From the NCBI GenBank assembly GCA_001683735.1, contig LUGG01000006.1:1054001-1118000 (forward strand): a DNA stretch of 64,000 nt, written 5' to 3'. The notes under the pieces were generated by a model. It had not been told where the DNA came from and did no database searches. It was given only the letters and a program-made list of their open reading frames with translations. Every line of letters starts with the position of its first letter. The stretch's first letter is position 1. This document shows, piece after piece, positions 43,361-54,659 of this stretch. This DNA comes from Grifola frondosa (Eukaryota; Basidiomycota; Agaricomycetes; Polyporales; Grifolaceae). Both the position numbers and the translations under genes were made by a program.

Positions 43361-45170
43361 ATGTTCCCGCTGAACGACTTCAGCCTCGCGTGCTGTACCC
43401 TCGCGACGTTCTCCGCGGCCGTTGGCTACAAGCTCTCGCGTCGGCTGCGCCATGTCAACGCACAACGGTGAGCATGCTCCGCTGTGGCGGGTGTGGCGTA
43501 GGCCGTCCTAACGGTCGATGATCACAGCAATCTAGAAGACGAGCGGCGCAGGGCCCACCTGCTCCGCTGGAGAGATAGCATCACTGGCGTGTTCACGGGG
43601 TGCGATGTCTCCCTCACGGACATTAGCAGCGAGGGCACGGAGCCCCCTGCCTCGGACTGCCCTACGCCCTCCGAGAACGTGAGCCCGCTTTCCCACACCC
43701 ATGACGCGAGCGCGGCTGATCGCGCGCGCAGGCATCAGATGACACGGACCCCGGGACGCTGAAGCGGAAGAGCAGAGAGGACGATCCTACCGATGTAGTA
43801 TTTGCCGCTTGCATGCTCGATCGCGGCGCAGAATGCTCACGCGGATTTTCTAGCCTTCCGATGCTGCGCTCACGGGCTCGGACGGAGTACGTGCATCGTG
43901 TATCATGTGTGTTCCTGCTGTGTGCTCATTGCGTGCTCAGCGCCCTTCGGCCAGCCCGCCACTCAAGAAGCGTAGGACGCCACTGGAGGATGAGGAGCCC
44001 GCTGTGGCACCCGAGCCTTGTGAGCTCGTATTGTCATACCCTTCCCCGTCTCCGTGCCCTGTGCCCGTCGTGGACGAGCCAGTCGTAGCAGAAGTTGTTG
44101 CAATTGAAGTCTCCACAAATAATGTGTCGACTGCACACGAGCCCTCGCCGTGCACCAGTCCCGTTGTACACGACATCCCACTCTCCCAGCCTTCAGCCAT
44201 TCCGGTCCTTGCTGCGCTCGCCCCATCGTCAGCGCCGATTCCTGCGGTAAGCTCACTTCCAAATATCTCAAGAGCAAGTGTAATGTTCGGATGTCTTCCG
44301 GCTTCCAGGTTAAGCCGTCAATTGCGTTCGAAGCCTTCTCCGATAGCCGGACATCCTTATCTTTGGCGTCCAGTGCGGCGATGTCAACGGGCAGACCGGC
44401 GTGGTGCGCTAACAGCATGCCTGCATCCGTTGTCGGCGAAGGGCGCACGGATGCCCGTGATGTCATCCAATCCGATGCACTGTTCAACGTTGCGAAGAGC
44501 ACGCACAGCATCAAATCTGCGATAAGTTCCAGTCCCCGCGAAGACCCGCTCGCCGCGCATTCCTACAGCAAAGGCACGCACCCTAGTAAGCCACCTTTCA
44601 TCCTGCAATCTCCGCTGCGCATCTGATCGCAATTATGTTCGACTGCTCAGCCGTCACGGGCGAGGAAGACGAGGACGTCAGCGCGGAGCTGAAGGGCGCT
44701 AAGCTCTTCATCAAACGCGGGGAGCGCGAGTTCTCCGACGGGATCCTGGGGCACGTCAAGCTGCTTGCGCACCGCGAGTCCGGTGCCCAGCGTCTCCGTA
44801 AGTAGAGTTTATGGCTGGTCGCGATGCGCGGGGTCGTGCAGTATGCTGACGAAAACACTGACAGTGTTCCGGCGGGAGCCGGTGTGGAAGGTCTCGATGA
44901 GCGTGCGGCTGCGTCCCGCTGTGCGGTGCACGTTCGACGAGGAGCAGGCGGTCCTGCGTGTTGTTTTGAAGGAGCTGGTGGATGGGACGGAGCAGGTTGT
45001 CGTCTACGCGCTGAAGGTCAGTTGAGATGTCTACATGCGCGAGCGTGCGGCTCATGATTTATCATCCGTAGCGGGGGAAGGCCCCAAAGGGCGGTTTTGA
45101 GGAGTTTGCACGCGCGGTCGTGGAGAGCTCGCAGCATCTCGCGGTCCCGCGCGAGGGCACCGTTGATTGA
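43361..45170 (+). CDS. Ran-binding domain protein, RanBP3/Hba1-like, left copy (apparently intact)
   Basis: The start at 43361 gives a hydrophobic N-terminus (MFPLNDFSLACCTLATFSAA). Acidic and basic exons follow (NLEDERRRAHLLRWRDSITG; LKRKSREDDPTD; SPPLKKRRTPLEDEEPAV), then a Pro/Ser-rich linker, a conserved stretch DVIQSDALFNVAKSTHSIKS, and the Ran-binding domain: TVTGEEDEDVSAELKGAKLF, IKRGEREFSDGILGHVKLL, FRREPVWKVSMSVRLRP, CTFDEEQAVLRVVLKELVDG, VVVYALK. It ends at 45168-45170 after GFEEFARAVVESSQ. Eight exons join in phase by GT..AG introns. RanBD proteins bind Ran-GTP and act in nuclear export or at nuclear pores. The KKRR motif fits nuclear localisation. Confidence 0.82.
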
Positions 45171-45775
45171 GGCTGTCAGCTGCGCTGTTGGTGCAGATTC
45201 TTATGACACCAAGTGCAGGAAGGCAAGAAGGACTCGCAGATATTATGGCCTCGAGAATAAGGCCTTCGATCCTCCTACCGCCCGTCAGGCACTGTTGCTA
45301 CCTGGCCAACGATGATGTACTATTGGATTCTGCATCTGTGCAGGTATCTAATGTGATCATCGCTGGGCGGTGGGTGATATGTATTGTGTAGTAACTTATT
45401 CTCATTGTATGTACTGTGGTATCTCACTCGGCCAATTACGCGAGACGAATTTTGCAAATGTGGATGTGACTTTTCCGTTATAAGACTTTGATTATGCAGA
45501 AGGTGAAGAGCAGTCGTCATAGCGGGCTGGAACAAGCGTGCGTAATGAACGTTTCGGGGCTCCGAGAACTACGTACAAGGACATCAAAACAATAACACAG
45601 CTTGGCTGGGAGAAATCGAAGAGGGAGGAAATGAATACAAGTGGTACATGTGATCTTGCTACGGCATCCTGAACATTGACTAACGGTGACGGCGCGCGCT
45701 ATTGGAAAACATGACGGATGCGACATTGACCTGGGACGAGTGTTTATTGTCTCGGAGACGGCGTGGCAAAACAAC
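45171..45775. other. 3' flank of the RanBP3-like gene (duplicated)
   Basis: Non-coding; matched in the right arm at 49270-50022. The right arm has about 160 extra bases near 49325-49480 relative to this side. Confidence 0.6.
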
Positions 45776-45781
45776 ACACAG

Positions 45782-45960
45782 ACGACAACCTGTTCTGACC
45801 CGTCCACCAGCTCCTTCAAAAACAACACACAACACTGCCTATTCCTCGTCGAACGTGCACCGCATGCTCATCAAGACCCTCCAAGCCAGCTCCACCAGAA
45901 CACTGTATTTGTCAGCCCACGCATTGCGACAAACTGCAAACTCACAATTAAGCTGCCTGT
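45782..45960 (-). pseudogene. Relic of a third Ran-binding domain exon
   Basis: This segment matches 50186-50350 (antisense of the RanBD exon of the right copy): GACGACAACCTG, CACCAGCTCCTTCAAAA and CTCGTCGAACGTGCACCGCA are shared, with many substitutions and a missing middle part. It lies directly at the end of the left arm and has no usable frame. Confidence 0.6.
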
Positions 45961-47007
45961 CGGAACTCTTGGATTTGGGGGCCAAAGAAAAGGCGATTAA
46001 AAACATGGTGTTTGCCATTCACGACCATAGCAGGCACGACGTGATGGCTTTGACGGCGGGCATGTTGATAATAATGCAGATGAGGAAGAAAAAATTCCTC
46101 TCTTCAATGGTGTACAACCACGGAATTTGATATCCATATATAATGATCCCGTTAGAAACCACTCCCGTGATTGGGAGCACGACGATCGGCTGTGGGCGCC
46201 ATTAAAAAGAAATTGATCAGTACTCCAATCTGAGATGAAACACACACATTGTGCTCACCTGATTGGCCCCTGGAATACCATGGTTCCACAGCCGCATCCC
46301 CCGAAGTAATCCTATCTGATAGACCCACCCAGCGCCAGGTCCAAGTTCATGTTCGGCATAAACTAGTGTTAAGCCTTGCCAGAAACAGAAAGCACGCTGT
46401 CTGATTTTCATGCCAGCACCACCGTAGTCGGTGAAATGGATGTCTGTTGTTGACTGGCCAATAAATCGGGAAGCTTCAGAACCTAGAAAGCCATGATAGA
46501 GGACAGGGTTCTGCATAGCCATTACTAGAGTTATACGTGGTAGACCGAATGAGACAATGCGAGGGCTGAGGCCTGAGGCTTCGTCAAGTGGCTGAGTTCT
46601 GACGACGAGCGGGTAGTGCTTTAAGGAGGGGCAGAAGATAATAGAGAGGTAGAACATCCTTATATAAAGAATTCTGCCTTTGTGCCTTACTGTTAGCTGA
46701 AGGTCTCAAGATCGTAAGAGAAATAGAAGCTAAGGTAAGCACTTTGTACGCCCATCGGACCCAATGAGGAAGGTAATTTATAAGTCGAGAATTGTGGCCT
46801 GGTGTCCAACAGAAGCCGCGAGATCGGAACCTCAACAACTTCGATGTTGGAAGGCAAAAAATATTATAATGGCTACGTACACGAATATAACATGCATGAT
46901 GATCATGAGATACGTAGTTGTACAAGGAGTACCAGTCGTCGTACAAACAAACAACAAATCTTCAATAGAATACAATCAAGAAAGCGAAATCATCGAACGC
47001 AAACCAT
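45961..47007 (-). other. Possible membrane-protein gene or remnant
   Basis: On the minus strand, 46657-46260 reads continuously (VVRTQPLDEASGLSPRIVSF; GWVYQIGLLRGMRLWNHG) and after a GTGAGC donor the frame PQPIVVLPITGVVSNGIIIY, then IEERNFFFLICIIINMPAVK, ends near 46018. Hydrophobic stretches hint at membrane helices. No family recognised, no certain start; a decayed gene is as likely as a live one. 46700-47007 shows nothing. Confidence 0.25.
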
Positions 47008-48700
47008 CTAGATGTCCATCTTCTTGCCGCCCATCGCCCTCAGCAGCCCGCGCATCCCAACATTCAACCCTCCCGGGGGCTTCGTAGTCGCCATCTTCCG
47101 CGCCATAGCCGCACGGTCCCCATTCGCAATCGGGAGCATCGGCACGCGCGGAGGAACAGGCGCAGCGCTCTTCGGAGGGGGAGGCGGCGCGAACGAGTTC
47201 TCGAGGAAGTCCCTGCGCACCTGCTCCGCGTCGGCGGGGTTCGTCGGGCACTTGAACACAGGGCTCGGTGGGCTGAGCGTGAGCGGGGCGGGGCGCCGTC
47301 GCGCCTTCGTCTCCACGTGGGGCATCTCTGCCGTGGGCGTCTGTGGGATGGGGAACACGTCGAGGAGGAACTCGGGCTTGCGAAGGTGCTTCGCGGTGCG
47401 GCGGCTGCGCGAGGGGATCGCGAGGACGGACATGCCGGGCTTGCGCACGGCCATGGGCGCGAGCGCGCTCCCGAACGCCGCGAGGTCGTCGCGCGAGTCC
47501 GCCTCGGGCTGCATCGCGTAGCGCGGGTCGAGGTCCGAGTCCTGGCTCGACACGCTGCCCGGCGCTCCTCGTCCTCCTCGCCCTCCACGCTGCGCGGCGC
47601 GGCGCCGGGTGCGAAGCGCACCCACTCCTTGTCGCCCCGCGAGAAGTCCTGCTCGCCGCCGAGGAGGTGCGCGTACTCCCACTCTTCGTCCTGGTCCCGC
47701 ACACCCCACCCGTGCCGTCGCGCCACACCCCACCGACGCCGACGAGCTGCCCGTTGACGACAGCCGCGCCAGCAGCTCGCGCCTGCTGCTCCTGGAAGCG
47801 CCGGATGTGGTCGTCCATCTTGCCCCCGTCTGCGAACTGCGCGAGCGCGAGCTCCGCGCCGAGTGGAGGTGGGCGGTACTTAGCGTACTTCGATTTTTTG
47901 GTCTTCGACACAGCAGCATTCGACTGCTGGCGAACAGCCTTGGGAACAGGGCTCGGCGTGTGAAGAGGGGAGAGGGGGCACCGCGCATGGTCGTGGATTT
48001 GGAACGGACACGTGTGGATTTGAGCGCAGAGAGCGAGCGGAATCGTTTGAGACCACGGGGCTTGACGGGGCTCCTGAGAACGAGAGGTGCTTGCACAGGA
48101 GAGACGGAAGGGCGTCTATCGGTAAAAGCGGGTACGGTGCACGAGACGGGGGTGCTAGGGAAGTGGACGAAGACAGACGTGTAGCCGACCGCGGTGAGAT
48201 CTGGCTTGAAGTCCTTGATAGAAGGCGTGATCCTGTTCGCGGTGGTGGGGTGTCGAAGAGGTTGAGGAACGACGCGGAAGGCCCGCGGCAGGAGCTCACA
48301 GAGGGACGACGCGAGCCGGGGCGCGAGAGTGAGGGGCAGCGAGTGCTGGAGACAGAAGTCCTGCGGCGGGGAGGCGAGCACGGAGCCGGCGAGCCTGGCT
48401 GAACGTTGGCCACCCAAGCGCTGATGGCAGATATGGTGGCAGAACAACGCCGCGCGTAGGTGGGGAGCAGGGGATGGCTGGTGCACGCGGAGGAGAAGGA
48501 AGAGGCTTAGTGGGGCGTATTTTCTGTTGCGGGGGATGGGAGAGAAATGCGTAAGCAAGGACTGGCGCTGGGGCTGAAGTAGTAATGGTTGTGACAGATG
48601 TTGATTCCGCGCGAACAGAAGTAGACATGGATATGCTATATGGAAATATTTGCAAATGAGGCGAGCACGGAAGGAAGTGAAGCAGACTATTGGGATGCAA
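47008..48700 (-). CDS. Hypothetical Ser/Pro-rich protein with frame slips
   Basis: Three frames carry consecutive protein-like blocks: TPSIKDFKPDLTAVGYTSVF and LKRFRSLSALKSTRVRSK; then SKTKKSKYAKYRPPPLGAEL, ALAQFADGGKMDDHIRRFQE and GVGGVWRDGTGG; then RDQDEEWEYAHLLGGEQDFS; then back to SVSSQDSDLDPRYAMQPEAD, PEFLLDVFPIPQTPTAEMPH and GLLRAMGGKKMDI at the stop, 47008. The changes of frame near 47965, 47725 and 47565 do not fit introns. The second is explained by one G missing in a GTGTGCGGG context. Extremely GC-rich, so sequence error is plausible; decay is the alternative. Function unknown. The 5' end is uncertain. Confidence 0.5.
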
Positions 48701-49269
48701 AAACCACCAGGTCCGATCAGCACGAGCTCAACGTTCAGATTCGAACTCGGCGTACTCACCTGAAATGGACACAACGCTAACGAAGATGTCTCGAAATGTT
48801 GCGAGTGCAGTTAAATGGAAAGGGAGACGAATTGACGGCCAAAGTTGATTGCGTGCGTGTGATTGTTCGTGGACGAGTAAGGCTACAGAGGGGGTATGCT
48901 TGTTCGACAAGAGAGACGATGAGTAGACGATGCAAGAGAAAGCGGTGAGCACTAGACTAGCTGGTGGTAAAGAGAGGACAGCTTGCCCGACCTCTTTATG
49001 ACGAGGAGGGGCAAAAGTGCAAGTACCCCGCTGGACAATAGCCTCTCTTCATCGCCGTCTATAAACGCTTTCAAGTTTGGCGTCTGCGCAACCCAAACCA
49101 CCACCCACAACCGCTCGACGCAGTCCCCCCGTCACCGCGTCCACACTTCAATCGCGAGTTTATTGTCTTGCTAGTCGGCTTGAGCCATCAATAAACGGAA
49201 GCAAATATCCGGTTCCGGGGTCCGGCCTCTCAACAACAAGGCCTTCCTTTCTGAGAACAAAGGCCACGT
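48701..49269. other. Intergenic, nothing recognised
   Basis: Upstream DNA of the 47-kb hypothetical gene. No supported coding. Confidence 0.4.
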
Positions 49270-50022
49270 GCGCAGCTTTGCCGCACCGTCTTCGAGACAA
49301 TAAACACTCGTCCCGGTCAATGTCCTCTCCTCTTCCATTGATCACAAATTTTTCTAATCGACGCACTTCCCGCCCAGAGTTCACAGCCGTCTTCCGAGGA
49401 GGTCTCTCTCGAAGGACGCGCCGACAATTCATACCCACATTATTGTCTTGCACGCAGCCTGACCGCCGAACGCATCCGTCATGTTTTCCAATAGCGCACG
49501 CCGTCACCGTTAGTCAATGTTCAGGATGCCGTAGCAAGATCACATGTACCACTTGTATTCATTTCCTCCCTCTTCGATTTCTCCCAGCCAAGCTGTGTTA
49601 TTGTTTTGATGTCCTTGTACGTAGTTCTCGGAGCCCCGAAACGTTCATTACGCACGCTTGTTCCAGCCCGCTATGACGACTGCTCTTCACCTTCTGCATA
49701 ATCAAAGTCTTATAACGGAAAAGTCACATCCACATTTGCAAAATTCGTCTCGCGTAATTGGCCGAGTGAGATACCACAGTACATACAATGAGAATAAGTT
49801 ACTACACAATACATATCACCCACCGCCCAGCGACGATCACATTAGATACCTGCACGGATGCAGAATCCAATAGTACATAGCCGTTGGCCATGTAGCAACA
49901 GTGCCTGACGGACGGTAGGAGGATCGAAGGCCTTATTCTCGAGGCCATAATATCTGCGAGTCCTTCTTGCCTTCCTGCACCTGGCGTCATAAAAATTTGC
50001 ACCAACAGCACAGCTGACAACC

Positions 50023-52008
50023 TCAATCAACGGTGCCCTCGCGCGAGCCGCAAGACGCTGCGAGCTCTCCACGACCGCGCATGCAAACTCCCTAAAATCG
50101 CCTTTGGGGGCCTTCCCCCGCTACCGATGATAAATCATGAGCCGCCCGTTCGCGCACGTAGACATCTCAACTGACCTTCAGCACGTAGACGACAACCTGC
50201 TCCTTCCCATCTACCAGCTCCTTCAAAACAACGCGCAGGACCGCCTGCTCCTCATCGAACGTGCACCGCACGGCGGGGCGCAGCCGCACACTCATCGAGA
50301 CCTTCCACACCGGCTCTCGCCGGAACACTGCCAGTGTTTTCGTCAGCATGCTGCACGACCCCGCGCATCGCGATTAGCGACAAACGCGACTTACGGAGGC
50401 GCTGGGCACCGGACTCGCGGTGCGCGAGCAGCTTGACGTGCCCCAGGATCCCGTCGGAGAACTCGCGCTCCCCGCGTTTGATGAAGAGCTTGGCACCCTT
50501 CAGCTCCGCGCTGACGTCCTCGTCTTCCTCGCCCGTGACGGCTGAGCAGTCGAACATAATTGCGATCAGATGCGCAGCGGAGATTGCAGGATGAAAGGTG
50601 GCTTACTAGGGTGCGTGCCTTTGCTGTAGGAATGCGCGGCGAGCGGGTCTTCGCGGGGACTGGAACTTATCGCAGATTTGATGCTGTGCGTGCTCTTCGC
50701 AACGTTGAACAGTGCATCGGATTGGATGACATCACGGGCATCCGTGCGCCCTTCGCCGACAACGGATGCAGGCATGCTGTTAGCGCACCACGCTGGCCTA
50801 ACAGACGACACAGTCGCACTGGACGCCAAGGAGAAGGACGTCCGGCTATCTGAGAACGCTTAAAACGCAGCTGACGGCTTGACCTAGCAGCCGGATGACA
50901 TCCGAACGTTACACTTGCTCTTGAGAACTTTGGAAGAGATCTTACCGCAGGTATCGGTGCCGACGAAGATGACATCGCCGCGCTGGACGCCAAGGAGAAG
51001 GACGTTCGGCTATCGGAGAACGCTTGGAACGCAGCTGACGGCTTGACCTAGCAGCCGGGAGACGTCCGAACATTACTCTTGCTCTTGAGATATTTGGAAG
51101 TGAGCTTACCGCAGGTATCGGCGCCGACGACGGGGTGAGCCCAGTGGGGACCGGGATGGCTGGAGGCTGGGTGAGTGGGATGTCGTATACAATGGGACTG
51201 GTGCACGGCGAGGGCTCGCGTACGGTTGACACATTATTTGTTGATGGAGCCGCATCTTCGATTGCAGCAGCTTCTGCTACGACTGGCTCATCTACGATGG
51301 CTACAGCGCATGGAGACGGCGAAGGGTAGGACAATACGAGCTCAGAAGGCTCGGGTGCCACAGCGGGCTCCTCGTCCTCCAGTGGCGCCCTCCGCTTCTT
51401 GAGTGGCAGGCTGGTAGAACAGCGCTGAGCACGCAATGAGCACACAGCAGGAACACACATGATACACGATGCACATACTCTGTCCGAGCCCGTGAGCGCA
51501 GCATCGGAAGGCTAGAAAATCCGCATGAGCATTCTGCGCCGCGATCGAGCATGCAAGCGGCAAGTACTATATCAGCAGGATCGTCCTCTCTGCTCTTCCG
51601 CTTCAGCATCCCGGGCTCCGTGTCATCTGATGCCTGCGCGTGCGATCAGCCGCGCTCGCGTCATGGGCGAGGGGAAAGCGGGCTCACGTTCTCGGAGGGC
51701 GTAGGGCAGTCCGAGGCAGGGGGCTCCGTGCCCTCGCTGCTGACGTCCGTAAGGGAGACATCGCACCCCGAGAACACGCCCGTGATGCTATCTCTCCAGC
51801 GGAGCAGATGGGCCTTGCGCCGCTCGTCTTCTAGATTGCTGTGATCGTTGACCGTTAGGACGGCCTACGCCACACCCGCCATAGCGGAGCATGCTCACCG
51901 TTGTGCGTTGAGATGGCGCCGCCGACGCGAGAGCTTGTAGCCCACGGCCGCGAAGAACGTCGCGCCGAGGGCACAGCACGCGAGGCTAAAGTCGTTCAGC
52001 GGGAACAT
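50023..52008 (-). pseudogene. Ran-binding domain protein, RanBP3/Hba1-like, right copy (in-frame stop)
   Basis: Same exon order as the left copy: MFPLNDFSLACCALGATFFA at 52008, NLEDERRKAHLLRW-type exon, SREDDPADI, SLPLKKRRAPLEDEEPAV, then SSAPIPA, and further on DVIQSDALFNVAKSTHSIKS, ELKGAKLFIKRGEREFSDG and FRREPVWKVSMSVRLRP, ending 50023-50025. A 164-bp tandem duplication has given the gene an extra exon. In the downstream exon copy the codon that is GAA in the left gene and CAA in the sister exon is TAA (50860-50862). This stops translation before the Ran-binding domain. The rest of the gene is well preserved, so the loss is recent or the exon is skipped. Confidence 0.75.
50812..51139 (-). 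repeat. 164-bp tandem duplication containing one exon and its intron
   Basis: Two units of 164 bases (about 50812-50975 and 50976-51139) share CTGGACGCCAAGGAGAAGGA, CGCAGCTGACGGCTTGACC and TTACCGCAGGTATCGG. Each contains an exon piece (VKPSAAF.AFSDSRTSFSLA) and the intron with its GTAAG donor. The left gene has a single unit. Confidence 0.85.
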
Positions 52009-52448
52009 CTTCAGGTCAATATAGGCTGTCTGGGATTCGGATTTGGTAATATAGATAAAGTAGATCTGTCGCGTGAGATACCGTGGCGAGACCGACGACA
52101 CAGAAATTATGTGGTCAAGACAATGATGGTGTTGACAAGAGAGAAACCATACACCCGGAAAGAACAGCTTGCTTCCCGAATATTGAACTTCAGCATGTTG
52201 AATCAAATGCATCAAAGCATATACAGTGCCTCCGCAGTGCACATGAGCCAGCATGTTCACCAGAAGGATGATACTAACCATTGCAGAAAGTTTGCAGGCT
52301 GAAAACACAACATTGAGAAAAGCTGTACATGCGAGAGCTGCATATGGACCAGGATGCAGGTGAACAAGAATGAGACTAGGTAGGTACACACCATATCATA
52401 CATACAATGTAGTGAAAATAACAACAGTCATGAGCATTCAACGACACA

Positions 52449-53376
52449 TCAAGTAGGGCGGATGGGAACAGCGAGCCCAGGAACAGACCTGGTTGGCAGA
52501 ACAAAACAAAAGTCCTCCTTTCCAGGACGCTTCAATGCCCACCATGAGCCTTCCGGGACAGAGAACCTCTCCTCACCTGGCACAGTTGCCTGATGCCCAT
52601 ATGCCGTCTCCTCCCAAGATGGGAGCCGACCATCTGGGCCTGACATGGTGAAGAAACCAGGACGCTGGATAGGGTAGAACCCAAACCCATCTGGTGCATT
52701 CACAGCACAGCTGGTGGTACGATTGAAAAAATCGAGGAGCCACTGCCCGTGCCGATCCATGCCACCTGTCCAGATGCGAATTGACAGCTCGCAGTCTGGA
52801 ATCGCATAAAACTGAACATCGCCTGCATTGCCCTCAGGTTTGAACTGTTTATCCAAGAATGATTCAGTACATGTACATGTCAAAAGGAAAAAAGAACGCA
52901 CCCCGACATACTCTATCTTCCCCCCGCAGCTCGCCATCATCTCATTGACATTATTGTCGAACAGACGGCGTTTTTCAGCAAGTTCATCTTCAGGAACCCC
53001 TATCGAGCGAAACAGCTCATCAAAGTCCTTGTCTGAGTAGAAGAGCTTCGCATCTGGGGGAAACCAAGAGGGATGTACCCCCTCGAGGTGTTCCTCGAAT
53101 GCATTTCTTGGCTTCCAGCCAGGTTTGCGACTGTCATTAAGGGTTTGGAATGACGGCGGGAATGATGGCGGGGACGACGGCGGGAATGGCGGGAATGACG
53201 GCGGGAACGATGGCAGGAATGACGGCGGGAACGGCGGGAACGGCGGGAACGACGGTGGGAACGGCAGCGGGGTTGATGGCAGGAATGGCAGCGGGTTTGA
53301 CTACAAGCTAGTTAATGATATGCATACAGATTTTTCTGACTACAATAGCTACCTGTGCATCTGATCTAGAAGACAT
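52449..53376 (-). CDS. Hypothetical protein with a Phe/Pro/Ser repeat N-terminus
   Basis: Three exons: MSSRSDAQ at 53376; an in-phase intron of about 54 bases (GTAGCT..TTGTAG) to SNPLPFLPSTPLPFPPSF, which continues as a low-complexity FPPSFPP region; then NDSRKPGWKPRNAFEEHLEG, WFPPDAKLFYSDKDFDELFR and SIGVPEDELAEKRRLFDNN to KIEYVG; and a GTGCGT..AACAG intron to FKPEGNAGDVQFYAIPDCEL, GGMDRHGQWLLDFFNRTTSC and SVPEGSWWALKRPGKEDFCF. The stop is at 52449. The family is unfamiliar to me; the ordered C-terminal part suggests a single globular domain. All three exons are clean in frame. Confidence 0.65.
53150..53300. repeat. Coding minisatellite, units of 9 and 12 bases
   Basis: Variants of GGCGGGAAC and GACGGCGGGAAT are repeated about fifteen times. 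Unit lengths are multiples of three, and on the minus strand they encode alternating FPP and SFPP blocks, so length changes keep the host gene in frame. Confidence 0.85.
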
Positions 53377-54600
53377 GGCAAGCAGTTATGTGTGCGTGCG
53401 GGTGAAGCAGGTAAGCTGAGCCGGAAGTACGACAGAGATGAGATAGAAGAGCTCGAGCGATGGTGGTCGCGAACAGCAGTCGTGGGAACGAACTTCATAG
53501 CGCTCGTCGGTGTTGTGGACGAGCACGTTGACGAACATGCGCTTTCCTGCGGCGGTCGCCGTTCTCTGTGTTCTCATCTCGCTCTGAGCTTGTGACTACG
53601 GATTTGACTCGCTGGCAGCCCTTTCAGTCCTCCTGTGCGAACAATCACGGCACACAGCTCCAGCATCAGTCTTTTCCCATTCCATTCCCTGGTAACAATC
53701 TTTCGACCGCGGGACGTGCACAGCTGGAACGCATCTGGTATGTACAGGGCGTTCTCACCGTTTCTCCCGGTTGCTCAATGATTGCTGTCTTCAGACCTGA
53801 CCTCCGGCTGTCATCTAATAGTAGATGTCGACATCCGGTCACCTTAACCCACCCTTCTCCCCACCGCGTCCTCTATCAAGGCCGTCTTCGCGAGGCTCTA
53901 TCCGCTCCATCGGTCGCGCTGCTAGCCCTGTTGTGACATTAGCGGATGAGACAGGTACGTCAGTCCGAAGGTTCTGAGATCAATACGACTCGCAATCGTC
54001 GTATGCCTAAAGCATCTCTTGGTGATTGGACACCGCGTGTCGGCAACATGGCTTCAATTGCTTCGACGGCTATGTGCTCTTTCTGGGTAGAGGCCAAACA
54101 ATCGAACTTGCAGTAACTCTCAATGGACTTCTGCTGAAGTCACGCTAATGCAGCGCTATCGGTTGAGACTTGTGTCCAACTTGTCCATCGGACCTCGTTG
54201 CTTATGCGTTCTACTGCCTTGTGGCTCGATTCTGAGTGCTGTATAGTAGAACGGATGGACAACATGGTTCAATCCGAATTGTTCGCGCATATACACTGTG
54301 GCTTTTCTCATGAGCTGGTAAACATGCGACGCTTTACTATAGTACTGCTACTAGCTCTACGGACGACGTTGGATATATGCCCCACCTTCCCTGAATCACA
54401 GTGCGATTGAGATCTGTTGTTAATATGCTGGAACAAGCGCTACACATCGAACAGATTCTGGGACGACGGGCGGTCCGGTATGATTAATGCTCGTAACACT
54501 TGACGGCGCCCCCGTTGCTCTACCAAAGATCCAGCCATCTCCCGCCACTGAGGCAGTTGCTCATCAAAACCTGCTTCCCCGTATCCAACATACTCATGCT
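53377..54600. other. Intergenic, no supported gene
   Basis: Between two divergent genes. Frames such as 53568-53936 (plus) and 54198-54410 (plus) show no domains. The 5' end of the coiled-coil gene may extend into 54480-54600. Confidence 0.4.
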
Positions 54601-54659
54601 GAATTATTCCCAGTGGCTATACGAACCCAGATGTCAACACTGAAGCACACGATCCGACA

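Larger units (their letters stand above)
43205..45775 (+). repeat. Left arm of the RanBP3-like inverted duplication
   Basis: Matches the reverse complement of 49270-52150, including promoter (CGTCGGCCTCGCCAC), gene and about 600 bases of 3' flank, where a long stretch around 45480-45700 is almost identical to 49490-49710. Confidence 0.8.
49270..52150 (-). repeat. Right arm of the RanBP3-like inverted duplication
   Basis: Reverse-complement match to 43205-45775 covering promoter, gene and 3' flank, with a 164-bp internal tandem duplication (50812-51139) and about 160 extra bases near 49325-49480. Confidence 0.8.

Noticed and set aside
47012..48402. Several long plus-strand frames (up to 206 codons) over the 47-48 kb region
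   Set aside because: Very high GC content keeps all frames open; the minus strand carries the coherent low-complexity and acidic/basic blocks and plausible ends.
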